From Brevibacterium casei CIP 102111 (GTDB lineage: Bacteria; Actinomycetota; Actinomycetes; Actinomycetales; Brevibacteriaceae), in the NCBI RefSeq assembly GCF_900169275.1, contig NZ_FXZC01000003.1, positions 372,001 through 436,000 on the forward strand: DNA of 64,000 nucleotides. Direction: 5' to 3'. Positions 10,746 through 19,942 of this stretch are shown one piece after another. Numbering within the stretch: position 1 is the first letter of the stretch; each line of letters starts with the position of its first letter. The position numbers were made by a program, and so were the translations under genes. The notes beneath the pieces are model-generated. The model saw nothing but the letters and a program-made list of their open reading frames with translations, ran no database searches and was not told where the DNA came from.

Positions 10746-10797
10746 TTATCGATACTCGATATATCGATAAACAACATGCTTCACGATAATCGATAAG
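10746..10797. promoter_or_regulatory. TATCGATA repeats, probable operator of the XRE/DUF2975 operon
   Basis: The arms TTATCGATA (10746-10754) and TATCGATAA (10762-10770) form an inverted repeat with a 7-nt spacer. A third related element, CGATAATCGATAA, follows at 10784-10796. The AT-rich cluster lies 60-115 bp before the operon start in a GC-rich setting and overlaps the expected promoter. Confidence 0.5.
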
Positions 10798-10851
10798 GTG
10801 TCAAGGGCGTCGAACCAGAATATTGCGAGGTGAGCCGCCGCTGCGGACGAG

Positions 10852-10916
10852 TTGCGGTCGAAGAACCGAGGCGAAATCGCGAAAATCGCGGATTCGCCTC
10901 GGTTCTTCGACCGCAA
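10852..10916 (-). terminator. 30-bp near-perfect hairpin after recR
   Basis: The arms 10852-10881 and 10887-10916 pair over 30 bp with two mismatches near the tip. The outer 24 bp (TTGCGGTCGAAGAACCGAGG CGAA) are perfect, and the loop is 5 nt. It lies about 120 bp downstream of recR on the minus strand. The remainder of the gap 10684-11037 has no gene apart from the operator region noted separately. Confidence 0.6.
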
Positions 10917-11037
10917 ACAGGTTGGCAGGCGGGGTGGCGTCGCCTCAGAGTGTGGTGGCCGGGTGAGTGGAGACGCCTCAGGGAGCCGTCACGACCAACG
11001 GCCGCTGAGAGGCCTGCTCGGCCGCGGCGGGATCTGC

Positions 11038-11643
11038 TCAGTCGACTTCGCGGCGACCGGAGAACGCCCGGCCCAGCGTGACCTCGTCGGCGTACTCGAG
11101 GTCTCCGCCGACGGGCAGACCCGAAGCCAGCCGTGTCACCGTCACCCCGAGAGTGCTCAGCAGCCGCACGAGGTAGGTGGCGGTGGCCTCGCCTTCGAGG
11201 TTGGGGTCGGTGGCGATGACGATCTCGGTGACCTCGCCGTTCTGCAGGCGAGGCATGAGCTCCTTGATCCGCAGGTTGTCCGGGCCGACGCCGGCCATCG
11301 GATCGATCGCTCCCCCGAGCACGTGGTAGAGACCGCGGTATTCGCGAGTGCGCTCGATGGCGACGACGTCCTTGGGCTCCTCGACGACGCAGATCATCGT
11401 CCGATCACGGCGCGGGTCCTGACACACGGTGCACTCGGCCTCTTCCGAGACGTTGCCGCAGATCTCGCAGAAGCGCACACGCTTCTTGACGTTGCTCAGA
11501 GCCTGAGCCAACGCGTTCACATCACCGGAATCGGCTTGGAGGATGTGGAACGCGAGCCGCTGGGCCGACTTCGGCCCGATGCCCGGGAGCTTGCCGAACT
11601 CTTCGACGAGGTCCTGGAGGGCACCCTCATACACTGCGCTCAT
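11038..11643 (-). CDS. recR: Recombination mediator protein RecR
   Basis: A 201-residue RecR, which acts with RecF/RecO to load RecA on gapped DNA. It has the helix-hairpin-helix [17 protein letters not shown] (about 18-35), a four-Cys zinc finger ([16 protein letters not shown], about 59-74), and a Toprim domain with [12 protein letters not shown] and the downstream [12 protein letters not shown] motif. The start codon overlaps the dnaX stop (ATGA), the classical dnaX-recR coupling. Confidence 0.97.
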   Translation of the reverse strand: MSAVYEGALQDLVEEFGKLPGIGPKSAQRLAFHILQADSGDVNALAQALSNVKKRVRFCEICGNVSEEAECTVCQDPRRDRTMICVVEEPKDVVAIERTREYRGLYHVLGGAIDPMAGVGPDNLRIKELMPRLQNGEVTEIVIATDPNLEGEATATYLVRLLSTLGVTVTRLASGLPVGGDLEYADEVTLGRAFSGRREVD

Positions 11644-14600
11644 ACGTCTCTTTCATCGATGATCTCTCCGCCGAGGACCTTGGCGATGACGGCCACGCCG
11701 ACCTGCGGGGCGTCGGTGATGTCGAGGTCCGTCTCCGGATCATACTCGTCCTCGTCCCGACCGGAACCGGTGGGCTGAGCATCGACCGGTGCCGCCGCCG
11801 AGGTGGGTGCAGGCGCATCGAACCCACCGCTGCCAGTGCCGGAGCTGCCAGCCGAGTATCCGCCGGTGTCCATGCCGTGACGTTCGGCGATCGCAGCGAA
11901 CCGGGACTTGAATGGCTTCGCGCCGTTCGCTCGGGCTGCGGGCGCGGTGGGTGAGCCACTCCCACTTCCCTGAGGATGAGCGTTCCCCTGCGCACCGTTC
12001 GCGATCCCTGCTCCCCCGGAATCGATGTCGGAATCCCCATAGGCGCCGAGGTAGTCCCCCTCGTCGTCCTCGGGCGGCGGGACGACGACGGCACCGACAT
12101 CGACGGCACCGCTGCCGGCACTCGTCGAATCGGCGTCGTCACCGGCGGGAGCCGACTGCTGCGGCGCGTCGTGCCACACGGGTTCCTCCCACCGCGGCTG
12201 GACATACTCCATCGGCTCGTCGTCGGAGAAGTCACGTGACGACTGTCCGCCATAGGACTCCGATTCCCCACCACGGGCGGTCGAATCGAATGCCGGAGTC
12301 GGTTCCTGAGCAGGCGACGGTACGGAGGAGGCGGGGTTCGCACCGCCTCCAGTGGGGCCGAAGAAGTCCTCGTCCGAGAGGTCGGGAACGACGATGTCGT
12401 CGACCGGGGACGAGGGCTGCGATACCGATGGCTCTTCGCTGTGGGACGGAGCGTCAGTGCCTCCGAACGGCGACGCGCCCTGCTCGGGACGCGAGGCCGG
12501 TTGCGCGCTCGAAACGGGATCGGTCTCTGCTTCCGCGGCGTTCACATCACCGGCGCCTGACGAATCGACGCGAAGGTCGGAGGATGCTGTCTCTGCCGGT
12601 GCGGCAGCGGCGTTGCTCGATTCGGCTCCGGCACCGCCCTGTCCGGCGCGAACTTCTGAGGGCTCATCACGGGCAGAGTCATCCGTCGATTCGGGGCGGG
12701 GGCCTGTTTCGCCCTCCTCGTCGTCGGCAGACCACGGGCCCTGCGGGGCGTCGCCGGTCTCCCAGAACTTCTCGCGATCGACCTGCGGCTTGTCGACCTC
12801 CCGGGTACCGACGACCGCGGCGACCTCTTCGGGGCTGGGGCGACGGAACTCGGTTCCGGGTCCGCGGTTCTGATTCTGCTGCGGCGCAGGCGAGCCTGTT
12901 CCTCCCCCGGGCGCTCCGCCCCAGTTCCCACCGATGCGGCCGACGTCGCCGATGTCGATGCGCGCGTCGATGCCGAGGACGTCGTTGATCGCCGTGGCGA
13001 GCTTCGCGGCATGATCGCGCTGTTGGAAGCCCTGCACGGAACCGGCGTTGTTGAAGCCGAGGTAGACGACGCCGTCGGAGAACGACTGTGGGATGGCATT
13101 GGCCGCGATGATCGCACGCGTCAGGCGACTGCGCTTCTCGACGGCTGCGAGGATGCTCGGCCAGGCGCGACGGATCGCTTCGATCTCTCCGCCGATGCCG
13201 CCGGCTCCGGCAGGCCCCGACTGCGATGCCGCCGCAGGCGACTCAGGTGCCTCGGAGTCCGCTCCGCCGGAACCACGGTGCGCGGAACCATCGTTCGGCG
13301 CAGCGCCTCCGGCTGGCGACGACGGATATCCGCCCGAGGGCGACGACGAACCGCTGCCTGCGGGCGACTGTGCACCACTTGACTCACCGGCGGAGTCGCG
13401 AGCGGGCTGCGTCGGCTGGTCGGTCGGGGCCTGCTCTCGGTTCGAGCGCTCGGGCTGCGCCGCCGGCTCGCGTGGCGACCGGTCATTCGGAACGAACTGT
13501 TCGCGAGCCGAACCCGGCTGATGAGCAGGCCTCTGCTCCTGCTGCTCGGTGCTACTGGACGCCTGATTTCCAGATTGCGGCGGACCGTCGTGCATCGCTC
13601 CCAGACCGGACTGGCTCGGCTGATCGTTCTGCTCGGAGTGAGCCGCTTGACCCGACTGCGAACGGCGGTCGTGAGACTGCGGCGGCTGACCACCAGATCG
13701 TTCCTGACCTGCTTGCGGCCTCTGCTGCGAGGGAGCCGCCTGACCAGGCTGCCCAGAAGACTGTCCAAAGGCAGACGCTCCGCGACGCTGGCCGTCCTGC
13801 GGTGCGCGTGCTGTCTGAGCAGTGTGGTCGCGTTCGGTCTGAGCGGGGCGATTCTGCATCGGTGCAGGCTTCCGGTCAGCACCGTTTGCCGGTGAAGCCG
13901 ACGCTGGTGCCGACGAAGTCGAGGCCGGCGCCGGAGTGTCGTTGAGCAGCGACTCGGCGGCCGCCGCGGCTGCGGTGAGTTCGTCGAAGTCGTCGGGCGC
14001 AGGAGCGGACGACGGCGCACCGGGGCTCTGCCCCGGCGCACCGGCCCGACCAGTCTGGGCACCCGCCCCGACCGAAGCCGACTCAGCCGAAGTCGATCCG
14101 CTCTGAGGTCCGACACCCTGAGGTCCGTTGCCCCGAGGCCCAGCAGCCTCCTGAGGCGCTCCGCCCTGCGCCGCCGCAATCTGCGGAACGCCCTGAGCAC
14201 CACCCGGCCCCTCACCACCGGCTTGGGGCGGAACGTTCCCGCCCGAACCGGACGCGGACATACCGATGCGCCGCTCCATCCGCTCGACGCGGCTGAGCAC
14301 GGCGTCGCGACTGCGACCCGAGGCGGGCAGGAGGATGCGGGCGGCGATGAGTTCGAGCTGCAGCCTCGGCGAGGTCGCCCCCGACATCTCGGTCAGTCCC
14401 TGGTTGAGGATGTCGGCGGCACGGGAGAGTTCGGCCTGACCGAAGCCGCGCGCCTGCAGGGTGAGGCGCTCGAGCCGATCCGGCGGCACTTCCGGAAGGA
14501 AGGCATGGGCTGCCTCGGGGGCGGCATGGATGACGATGAGGTCGCGCATCCGCTCAAGGAGGTCCTCGACGAACCGGCGCGGATCCTGACCCGACTCGAT

Positions 14601-15419
14601 GACCCGCTCGATCGCTCGGTAGACACCGGCGCCGTCACCGGCGGAGTACGCGTCGACGATGTCGCTGAGCAGAGAATCCGGGGTGTAGCCGAGCAGCGCC
14701 ACGGCGGTCGCATAGTCGACGCCGTTCGGACCGGAGCCGGCGATGAGCTGGTCGAGCACGGAGAGGGTGTCGCGCACGGACCCGCCGCCGGCACGCACGA
14801 CGAGCGGGAGCACTCCCTTGTCGACCTGGACGTCCTCGCGTCGGCAGAGCTCCTCGAGGTAGTTCCCGAGCGCCTCGGGCGGCACGAGCCGGAACGGATA
14901 GTGGTGGGTGCGTGAGCGGATCGTCCCGATGACCTTCTCGGGTTCGGTCGTCGCGAAGATGAACTTGATGTGCGGCGGCGGCTCCTCGACGATCTTGAGC
15001 AGGGCGTTGAAGCCCTGCGAGGTGACCATGTGCGCCTCATCGAGGATGAACACCTTGTACCGGTCACGAGCGGGTGCGTAGATCGCGCGTTCGCGCAGGT
15101 CACGGGCATCGTCGACGCCGTTGTGGCTGGCCGCGTCGATCTCGACGACGTCGAGCGAGCCGGGTCCGCCGTTGGCGAGGTCGCGGCAGCTCGGGCACTC
15201 GCCGCAGGGCACAGGTGTGGGCCCCTTCTCGCAGTTGAGGCACCGCGCGAGGATCCGCGCCGAGGTCGTCTTGCCGCAGCCGCGCGGCCCGGAGAACAGG
15301 TAGGCATGGTTGATGCGACCACGGTCGATCGCGGCCTTGAGCGGCTCGGTCACATGCTCCTGACCGATGACCTCGTCGAAGGTCTCTGGGCGGTATCGTC
15401 TGTACAGTGCGGTGGACAC
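11640..15419 (-). CDS. dnaX: DNA polymerase III subunit gamma/tau with very long disordered regions
   Basis: Clamp-loader ATPase of 1259 residues, about twice the common length. The N-terminal AAA+ part is conventional: Walker [10 protein letters not shown] (44-52), zinc cysteines 63, 72, 75 and 78, Walker B ILDEAH (125-130), sensor FATTEP (155-160), domain III to about residue 385. From about 390 to 760 the protein is a Gln/Pro/Ser/Gly/Ala linker. A folded segment (about 765-870, beginning [19 protein letters not shown]) resembles the actinobacterial tau C-terminal domain, then an acidic, Ser/Gly-rich tail runs to [21 protein letters not shown]. The GTG start at 15419 follows TAGGCT by six bases, suggesting a leaderless transcript. 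Confidence 0.95.
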   Translation of the reverse strand: MSTALYRRYRPETFDEVIGQEHVTEPLKAAIDRGRINHAYLFSGPRGCGKTTSARILARCLNCEKGPTPVPCGECPSCRDLANGGPGSLDVVEIDAASHNGVDDARDLRERAIYAPARDRYKVFILDEAHMVTSQGFNALLKIVEEPPPHIKFIFATTEPEKVIGTIRSRTHHYPFRLVPPEALGNYLEELCRREDVQVDKGVLPLVVRAGGGSVRDTLSVLDQLIAGSGPNGVDYATAVALLGYTPDSLLSDIVDAYSAGDGAGVYRAIERVIESGQDPRRFVEDLLERMRDLIVIHAAPEAAHAFLPEVPPDRLERLTLQARGFGQAELSRAADILNQGLTEMSGATSPRLQLELIAARILLPASGRSRDAVLSRVERMERRIGMSASGSGGNVPPQAGGEGPGGAQGVPQIAAAQGGAPQEAAGPRGNGPQGVGPQSGSTSAESASVGAGAQTGRAGAPGQSPGAPSSAPAPDDFDELTAAAAAAESLLNDTPAPASTSSAPASASPANGADRKPAPMQNRPAQTERDHTAQTARAPQDGQRRGASAFGQSSGQPGQAAPSQQRPQAGQERSGGQPPQSHDRRSQSGQAAHSEQNDQPSQSGLGAMHDGPPQSGNQASSSTEQQEQRPAHQPGSAREQFVPNDRSPREPAAQPERSNREQAPTDQPTQPARDSAGESSGAQSPAGSGSSSPSGGYPSSPAGGAAPNDGSAHRGSGGADSEAPESPAAASQSGPAGAGGIGGEIEAIRRAWPSILAAVEKRSRLTRAIIAANAIPQSFSDGVVYLGFNNAGSVQGFQQRDHAAKLATAINDVLGIDARIDIGDVGRIGGNWGGAPGGGTGSPAPQQNQNRGPGTEFRRPSPEEVAAVVGTREVDKPQVDREKFWETGDAPQGPWSADDEEGETGPRPESTDDSARDEPSEVRAGQGGAGAESSNAAAAPAETASSDLRVDSSGAGDVNAAEAETDPVSSAQPASRPEQGASPFGGTDAPSHSEEPSVSQPSSPVDDIVVPDLSDEDFFGPTGGGANPASSVPSPAQEPTPAFDSTARGGESESYGGQSSRDFSDDEPMEYVQPRWEEPVWHDAPQQSAPAGDDADSTSAGSGAVDVGAVVVPPPEDDEGDYLGAYGDSDIDSGGAGIANGAQGNAHPQGSGSGSPTAPAARANGAKPFKSRFAAIAERHGMDTGGYSAGSSGTGSGGFDAPAPTSAAAPVDAQPTGSGRDEDEYDPETDLDITDAPQVGVAVIAKVLGGEIIDERDV

Positions 15420-15509
15420 AGCCCTAGCCTAATGCCACCGCCTGACGCGACACAGAGACACTGCTCAGGCCGTTGAGACCGCGGACTCACTTCGGGCACG
15501 ATAGTCGGT

Positions 15510-16172
15510 ATGACGGACTCCACCTCCTCCCCCGAACCACCCGATCCGGCCCGCACCTTCCGCATCGGACACAAGGAGCGCGACGAAGCGATCGAACTCC
15601 TCCGGGAGGCCGTGGGCGACGGCCGGATCACCGTCGACGAGCTCGACGAGCGGATGGAGGCCGTCCAGGCCGCGAAGTACCCCGTCGACCTCGATGCCGT
15701 CCTCTCCGACCTCACCCCCGACCTGCCGTCGGACCGCTACCGCCCCCGCGCCGAGGTGGCCCGCCGGCTCCCGCCCGCACGGTCCGCACACGGCTGGGAC
15801 CCCGTCGACCCGCTCGTCATCAAGGCGACGTGGGACTCTGAGCACCGCCGCGGCCGCTGGCAGGTCCCGCCCTACATCCGCTGCGAACCGTCGATGTCGA
15901 CGATCGAACTCAACTTCCTCGAGGTCGACACCGACCTCACGACGATCGACATCGACGTCGTCGCCGGGGCCGGCACGCTCGTCATCGTCGTCCCCGACGA
16001 GTGGGCCGTCAACGTCGACGACCTCGCGAAGTCGTGGGGTTCGGTGAAGTCAGCGGCGAACGCGCTCCCCGCCCCCGGCGCCCCGACCGTCGTCGTCAGC
16101 GGCTCGGTGGGCATGGGCAGCTTCCGTGCCCGCTTCGCCAACTACTTCGACCGCCGCCGGATGGCCCGCTGA
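15510..16172 (+). CDS. DUF1707 / LiaF-like envelope protein
   Basis: A 220-residue protein. Residues about 18-70 are a DUF1707 (SHOCT-like) domain with the conserved FRIGHKERDEAIELLREAVGDGRITVDELDERM pattern. The second half (about 105-205) is a beta-rich DUF2154/LiaF-like region (VDTDLTTIDIDVVAGAGTLVIVVP). No membrane helix is visible, so membrane association may come from the partner encoded next. Such proteins are common in actinobacteria and tied to envelope-stress loci by family knowledge; the function is not established. It is divergent from dnaX. Confidence 0.8.
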   Translation: MTDSTSSPEPPDPARTFRIGHKERDEAIELLREAVGDGRITVDELDERMEAVQAAKYPVDLDAVLSDLTPDLPSDRYRPRAEVARRLPPARSAHGWDPVDPLVIKATWDSEHRRGRWQVPPYIRCEPSMSTIELNFLEVDTDLTTIDIDVVAGAGTLVIVVPDEWAVNVDDLAKSWGSVKSAANALPAPGAPTVVVSGSVGMGSFRARFANYFDRRRMAR

Positions 16173-16450
16173 TGCCTCCCGGCCTCGATGCGGTCATCTT
16201 CCTCACGATCGCCATCATCATCGTCTTCGCGATCGGCTTTCTCCTCGTCCATCGGGTGATGACAAAGCCCGGTTCCCACATCGGCTCACGCCTGCCCAAG
16301 CCTGACCCGAATCGCGACGACCCCCGCCGAGGCGGCCCCTCCCCAGGACGGACCGACCCCTCCGCCCCCGGCTGGGACCCCACCGATCCTCGCTGGGACA
16401 AGGGCGACGAGGGACCGGACGACCACCTCGGCGACGGCAGGGATCGTTGA
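16172..16450 (+). CDS. Small single-pass membrane protein
   Basis: A 92-residue protein with one N-terminal membrane helix (AVIFLTIAIIIVFAIGFLLV, residues 7-26) and a hydrophilic Pro/Asp/Arg-rich cytoplasmic tail. No family recognised. The ATG overlaps the DUF1707 stop (TGATG), so the two are translationally coupled. A longer frame opening at 16001 lies inside the DUF1707 gene and is rejected. Confidence 0.65.
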   Translation: MPPGLDAVIFLTIAIIIVFAIGFLLVHRVMTKPGSHIGSRLPKPDPNRDDPRRGGPSPGRTDPSAPGWDPTDPRWDKGDEGPDDHLGDGRDR

Positions 16451-16527
16451 CCTTATAGGGGCACTGACCTGGGAGAATATTTCCCGCACCCCTTGATTGC
16501 GGGGTCAGAGCGTGATGCACTCATCTC

Positions 16528-17613
16528 ATGGCTGAGCTCAGCATCACCCGTCTGGCCCCCGACGATGCCTCACGACTGAGACAGTGGCTGGCCGTCATGC
16601 GCGAGGGCTACACGGCCGGTCGCACCGGGGCATGGTGGGCGAGCGAGCCGGCGATGCTCACGCAGTTCGCCCGCCCCCGCCACGACAAGACCGACATCGC
16701 CCTCCTCGCCCACCTCGGCGGGGAACCCATCGGCGGGGCCGAGATCAACCTCATCACCGACTCCCCCGCCATCGTCGAACTCGCCGTCCTCCCGGCGCAC
16801 CGTCGGTCCGGTCACGGCACAGCCCTCGCCGAGGCGGTCGAGGCGATCCTCCGCGACTCCCCCGCCACGCTCGTCCAGACCGAGACCTATACGCCCGAGG
16901 GGATCGCGTTCGCCGAGTCCCGGGGACTGCACATCGGCAATGAGGAGCAGCGGATGCTCCTCGACCTGCCCGCCTACCTCGAGGCCGACGCGAACCGGTA
17001 CAAGCAGCGGCAGCGACCGAAGCCGACCGTCGGCCCCGCCGACCCGACCGAGGTCCATCCGCGACCGGACTGGACGATCGTGTCCTGGATCGGGATGTGT
17101 CCCGAGGAGCTCGTCGAGTCATGGGCAAGGCTGCGCCGGCAGATGGACGAGGACGTGCCGCTCGGCGACCTCACGCGTTCGGACCACCACGCCGACGTCG
17201 CGGCGATCCGGACGTACGAGGAGAGGATGGCCGAACAGGGGTGGATCCTCGTCAGCTCGATGGCGCAGGTCGACGAACCGGGCACCGATGCCGGCGCAGA
17301 CGACGTGGATCCCGCGACGCTCGCCGTCGGCTACACGGAGATCATGGTCTCCGCGCACGATCCCGACATCATCATCCAGGAGGACACCCTCGTTGACCGG
17401 TCCCATCGCGGCCTCGGCATCGGACGAGCCCTCAAGGTCGCGAACATGCGCCAGCTCCACGACGTCCCCGAGGCTGCCGGCGCCCGCTGGATCCAGACGT
17501 ACACTTCGACCGACAATGCCGCGATGCTCGCCCTCAACGAGGACCTCGGCTTCCGAGTCGTCGACACGATGACCGCCCTCGAAGGCCCCGTTCTCGACTA
17601 CACTGACCAGTGA
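16528..17613 (+). CDS. Tandem-GNAT acetyltransferase
   Basis: A 361-residue protein with two GCN5-like acetyltransferase halves. The first half carries the acetyl-CoA loop in LAVLPAHRRSGHGTALAEA (about 90-108), the second carries TLVDRSHRGLGIGRALKVAN (about 288-307) and ends with the usual YTSTDNAAMLALNEDLGF. The architecture is like mycothiol synthase, but sequence cues are insufficient to assign a substrate. It stands alone, 31 bp before the DUF4178 gene on the same strand. Confidence 0.82.
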   Translation: MAELSITRLAPDDASRLRQWLAVMREGYTAGRTGAWWASEPAMLTQFARPRHDKTDIALLAHLGGEPIGGAEINLITDSPAIVELAVLPAHRRSGHGTALAEAVEAILRDSPATLVQTETYTPEGIAFAESRGLHIGNEEQRMLLDLPAYLEADANRYKQRQRPKPTVGPADPTEVHPRPDWTIVSWIGMCPEELVESWARLRRQMDEDVPLGDLTRSDHHADVAAIRTYEERMAEQGWILVSSMAQVDEPGTDAGADDVDPATLAVGYTEIMVSAHDPDIIIQEDTLVDRSHRGLGIGRALKVANMRQLHDVPEAAGARWIQTYTSTDNAAMLALNEDLGFRVVDTMTALEGPVLDYTDQ

Positions 17614-17644
17614 CCGCACCCGCATCGAAGCGAAGCAGGCTACC

Positions 17645-18265
17645 GTGTCCTCCAACGTCATCATCATGATCGTCGTCTTCGTCATCGTCGTGCTCGTGAC
17701 GATCCTCATCATCCGGGCGCGTTCGGCGAAGGCGAAGCGGGAGCGCGAGACCCAGGCCGCGGCCGCCTCCACCCCACGCGACCCGTTCGCCGCGGACCAG
17801 AACACCGGCGGCGACCCGGCGGCGATCAAGGCCGGCGACCTCCTCGAGTTCGGCAACGAGAAGTACTTCGTCCGCGGGACCCTGCGGATCTCGGAGGGCG
17901 GCTACGACTGGGCCGAGCACTTCTTCCAGTCCGACGACTCGGCGACCCGCCTCTGGCTGACCGTCGAACACGACCCCGACCTCCAGGTCTCCCGGTGGCG
18001 CGACCGCCCCGACCTCGACATCGAACCGACGTCGAAGACGATCACGATCGACGGCACCGACTACGAGATCGTCGAACACGGCACCGCCTCCTACCGTTCC
18101 GAGGGCACGACGGGGCTCAACGAGAAGGGCGGCCTCGACTACGTCGACTACGAAGCCCCCGACGGGAAGATGCTCGCCTTCGAACGCTTCGACCACGGCC
18201 GGTGGGAAGTGAGCACAGGCGAGTCCGTCCCGGTGGGCTCCTTCACCATCTACTCGAGCAGCTGA
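17645..18265 (+). CDS. DUF4178 membrane protein
   Basis: A 206-residue protein with an N-terminal membrane helix (VIIMIVVFVIVVLVTILII, residues 5-23). A beta-rich DUF4178 domain follows from about residue 60, beginning with the family's IKAGDLLEFGNEKYFVRGTLRI and containing WAEHFF and TRLWLTVEHD. GTG at 17645 is the start. It opens a five-gene run whose members are separated by overlaps or short gaps. By family knowledge DUF4178 genes recur next to DUF350 and spermidine-synthase-like genes; the function is unknown and probably envelope-related. Confidence 0.82.
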   Translation: MSSNVIIMIVVFVIVVLVTILIIRARSAKAKRERETQAAAASTPRDPFAADQNTGGDPAAIKAGDLLEFGNEKYFVRGTLRISEGGYDWAEHFFQSDDSATRLWLTVEHDPDLQVSRWRDRPDLDIEPTSKTITIDGTDYEIVEHGTASYRSEGTTGLNEKGGLDYVDYEAPDGKMLAFERFDHGRWEVSTGESVPVGSFTIYSSS

Positions 18266-18900
18266 TGAGCCTCGCACCCCCACTTCCCATCACCGTCGAC
18301 GTCCCTTTCGCCGACACGAGCTCCGAGCAGCTTCGCTTCTCCCTCACCCGCCCGCGCATCGCCGCACTCGCCACCGAGATCGTCGACCTCGAACCGCTCG
18401 GCTGCCCCGGTCTGCGCCTCGAACTCCACGTCATCGGCTCCTCCCACCAGGTCGTCCTCGCCGGGCCAGAGGACCATCCCGCCGGGTCAGAGGACCATCT
18501 CATCGAGACCTTCGCCTGCCCTCCGACCGCAGACAACCCCGCACCGCAGGACGCGGACAACGGGGCGCCCCACTGGGGCACCCGGCAGGTGACCCGCGGA
18601 ACGTGGGCGGGATTCACCTGCCATGGGTTCCGCGCCACCCGCACCACCGCTGCGGTTGAGTTCCGCACCGCCGTCGCCGGGGCGCTCGACCGTGTCCGCG
18701 ACCACGACCGTCGCCTCGTCGTCGGGTTCCCCGGCGACCCGGACGCCATCACCGCGCTCGCCCTTTCAGGCGCCGAGGCGGGCCACCTGAGCTGGCAGAC
18801 GTGGCACGTCTACCCGCAGCAGACCGAGATCGTCCACACGACGACCGTGCTGACGAACGCACCCGACCTCCCGTCCGCCTCGGCGAGGGACGTGCGATGA
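18265..18900 (+). CDS. DUF2617 family protein
   Basis: A 211-residue soluble protein. LRFSLTRPRIAALATEIVDLEPLG..LRLELHVIGSSHQVVL, the middle WAGFTCHGFRAT and the C-terminal LSWQTWHVYPQQTEIVHT segment match the DUF2617 family as I know it. The start overlaps the previous stop (TGATG). It is usually found with DUF4178 and DUF350 genes, as here. No catalytic motif is evident. Confidence 0.75.
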   Translation: MSLAPPLPITVDVPFADTSSEQLRFSLTRPRIAALATEIVDLEPLGCPGLRLELHVIGSSHQVVLAGPEDHPAGSEDHLIETFACPPTADNPAPQDADNGAPHWGTRQVTRGTWAGFTCHGFRATRTTAAVEFRTAVAGALDRVRDHDRRLVVGFPGDPDAITALALSGAEAGHLSWQTWHVYPQQTEIVHTTTVLTNAPDLPSASARDVR

Positions 18901-19433
18901 CGAACAACCCGAACATCTCCACCGGCGGCGGCTCCTTCGACTTCGACGCCGAACACCGCCGCGGCGGCGGCCCCGGCGGCAGCGGACCCGGCGGTCCGTT
19001 CGGCGACCGCCCCGGCGGCGGCCCGAGCGGTCCGGGAGGTCCGAGAGGCCCCTTCGGCAGTGGGCCGAGCGGCGGACCCGGCGGGGGCTCGGGGAGGAAG
19101 CCGCGCCGCTTCGGCTGCGGCGCGGTCATCGGGCTCGTCGTCGTCCTTCTCCTCGTCGCGATGCTCTTCCAGAGCTGCGGGGCGAACTCGGGCAGTGCGA
19201 ACTGCGGGGACTACGACCTCGTCGACGGCCAGTACGTGGAGAACCCGAACCAAGGGGACTACGTGAGGAACGGCGACAGCTACGACTACGTCGGCTGCGA
19301 TCCCTCACGCTCCAGCGGTGGCGGAGGATTCTTCTTCTTCCCGTTCTTCTTCGGCGGCGGGGGCGGAGGCACCGGATCGAACTACGGCGACGGCTCCGGC
19401 TTCCGCGGCGGCGGCCCGGGATCGGGCAAATGA
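18897..19433 (+). CDS. Gly-rich single-pass membrane protein
   Basis: A 178-residue protein not recognised as any family. A Gly/Pro/Arg-rich cytoplasmic arm (about 10-70) precedes one membrane helix (CGAVIGLVVVLLLVAMLFQS, about 77-96). A short Cys-containing outer segment with two repeats (VDGQYVENPNQGDYVRNGD) and a Gly tail containing FFFFPFFF complete it. It overlaps the DUF2617 gene by four bases. Position suggests a component of the membrane aminopropyltransferase module; the composition alone supports only surface exposure. Confidence 0.65.
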   Translation: MTNNPNISTGGGSFDFDAEHRRGGGPGGSGPGGPFGDRPGGGPSGPGGPRGPFGSGPSGGPGGGSGRKPRRFGCGAVIGLVVVLLLVAMLFQSCGANSGSANCGDYDLVDGQYVENPNQGDYVRNGDSYDYVGCDPSRSSGGGGFFFFPFFFGGGGGGTGSNYGDGSGFRGGGPGSGK

Positions 19434-19473
19434 CCAGTCAGAGACAGCGACGACAGCACCAGGAAAGGCAGCC

Positions 19474-19902
19474 ATGATCCTCGACATGCTCCTCTACGAG
19501 ACCGGGGTCGTCCTCGCGTATGCGGGCAGCGGCATCCTCCTCATGTTCGTCGGCTACTTCGTCGTCGATCTCCTCACCCCGGGCAAGCTCCACGTCATCC
19601 TCTGGGAGCAGAAGTCGCCGAATGCCGCAGTCCTCGTCGCCTCCGACCTCCTCGGCGTGGCGATCATCGTCATCGCAGCGATCCGGGCGAGTGCCGACGA
19701 CCTCGGTGCGGGGATCGTGACGACGCTGCTCTTCGGCATCATCGGCATCATCCTCATGGCCGTGAGCTTCCTCCTCATCGATGCGCTCACCCCGGGCAAG
19801 CGCGGGGACATCGTCCATGCCTCCACGCTCCACCCCGAGGTGTGGGTCAACGCGTCCGCGCACATCGGCATCGCCGGCATCATGGCCGCCGCGCTCCTGT
19901 GA
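19474..19902 (+). CDS. DUF350 membrane protein
   Basis: A 142-residue protein with four membrane helices in two similar halves; FVGYFVVDLLTPGK and VSFLLIDALTPGK are the repeated DUF350 signature. The start has a strong ribosome site (AGGAAAGG). DUF350 proteins are found with envelope stress and ATP-grasp or aminopropyltransferase genes (family knowledge) and are thought to form membrane assemblies. Function unproven. Confidence 0.85.
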   Translation: MILDMLLYETGVVLAYAGSGILLMFVGYFVVDLLTPGKLHVILWEQKSPNAAVLVASDLLGVAIIVIAAIRASADDLGAGIVTTLLFGIIGIILMAVSFLLIDALTPGKRGDIVHASTLHPEVWVNASAHIGIAGIMAAALL

Positions 19903-19942
19903 CCACAGCACCGCCTGCACCACCCGGCGGGACGCGACCGCG

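Noticed and set aside
13121..14218. Several long frames inside the dnaX linker region on both strands
   Set aside because: The linker is low-complexity GC-rich DNA, so all frames stay open. None has a ribosome site or recognisable motif.
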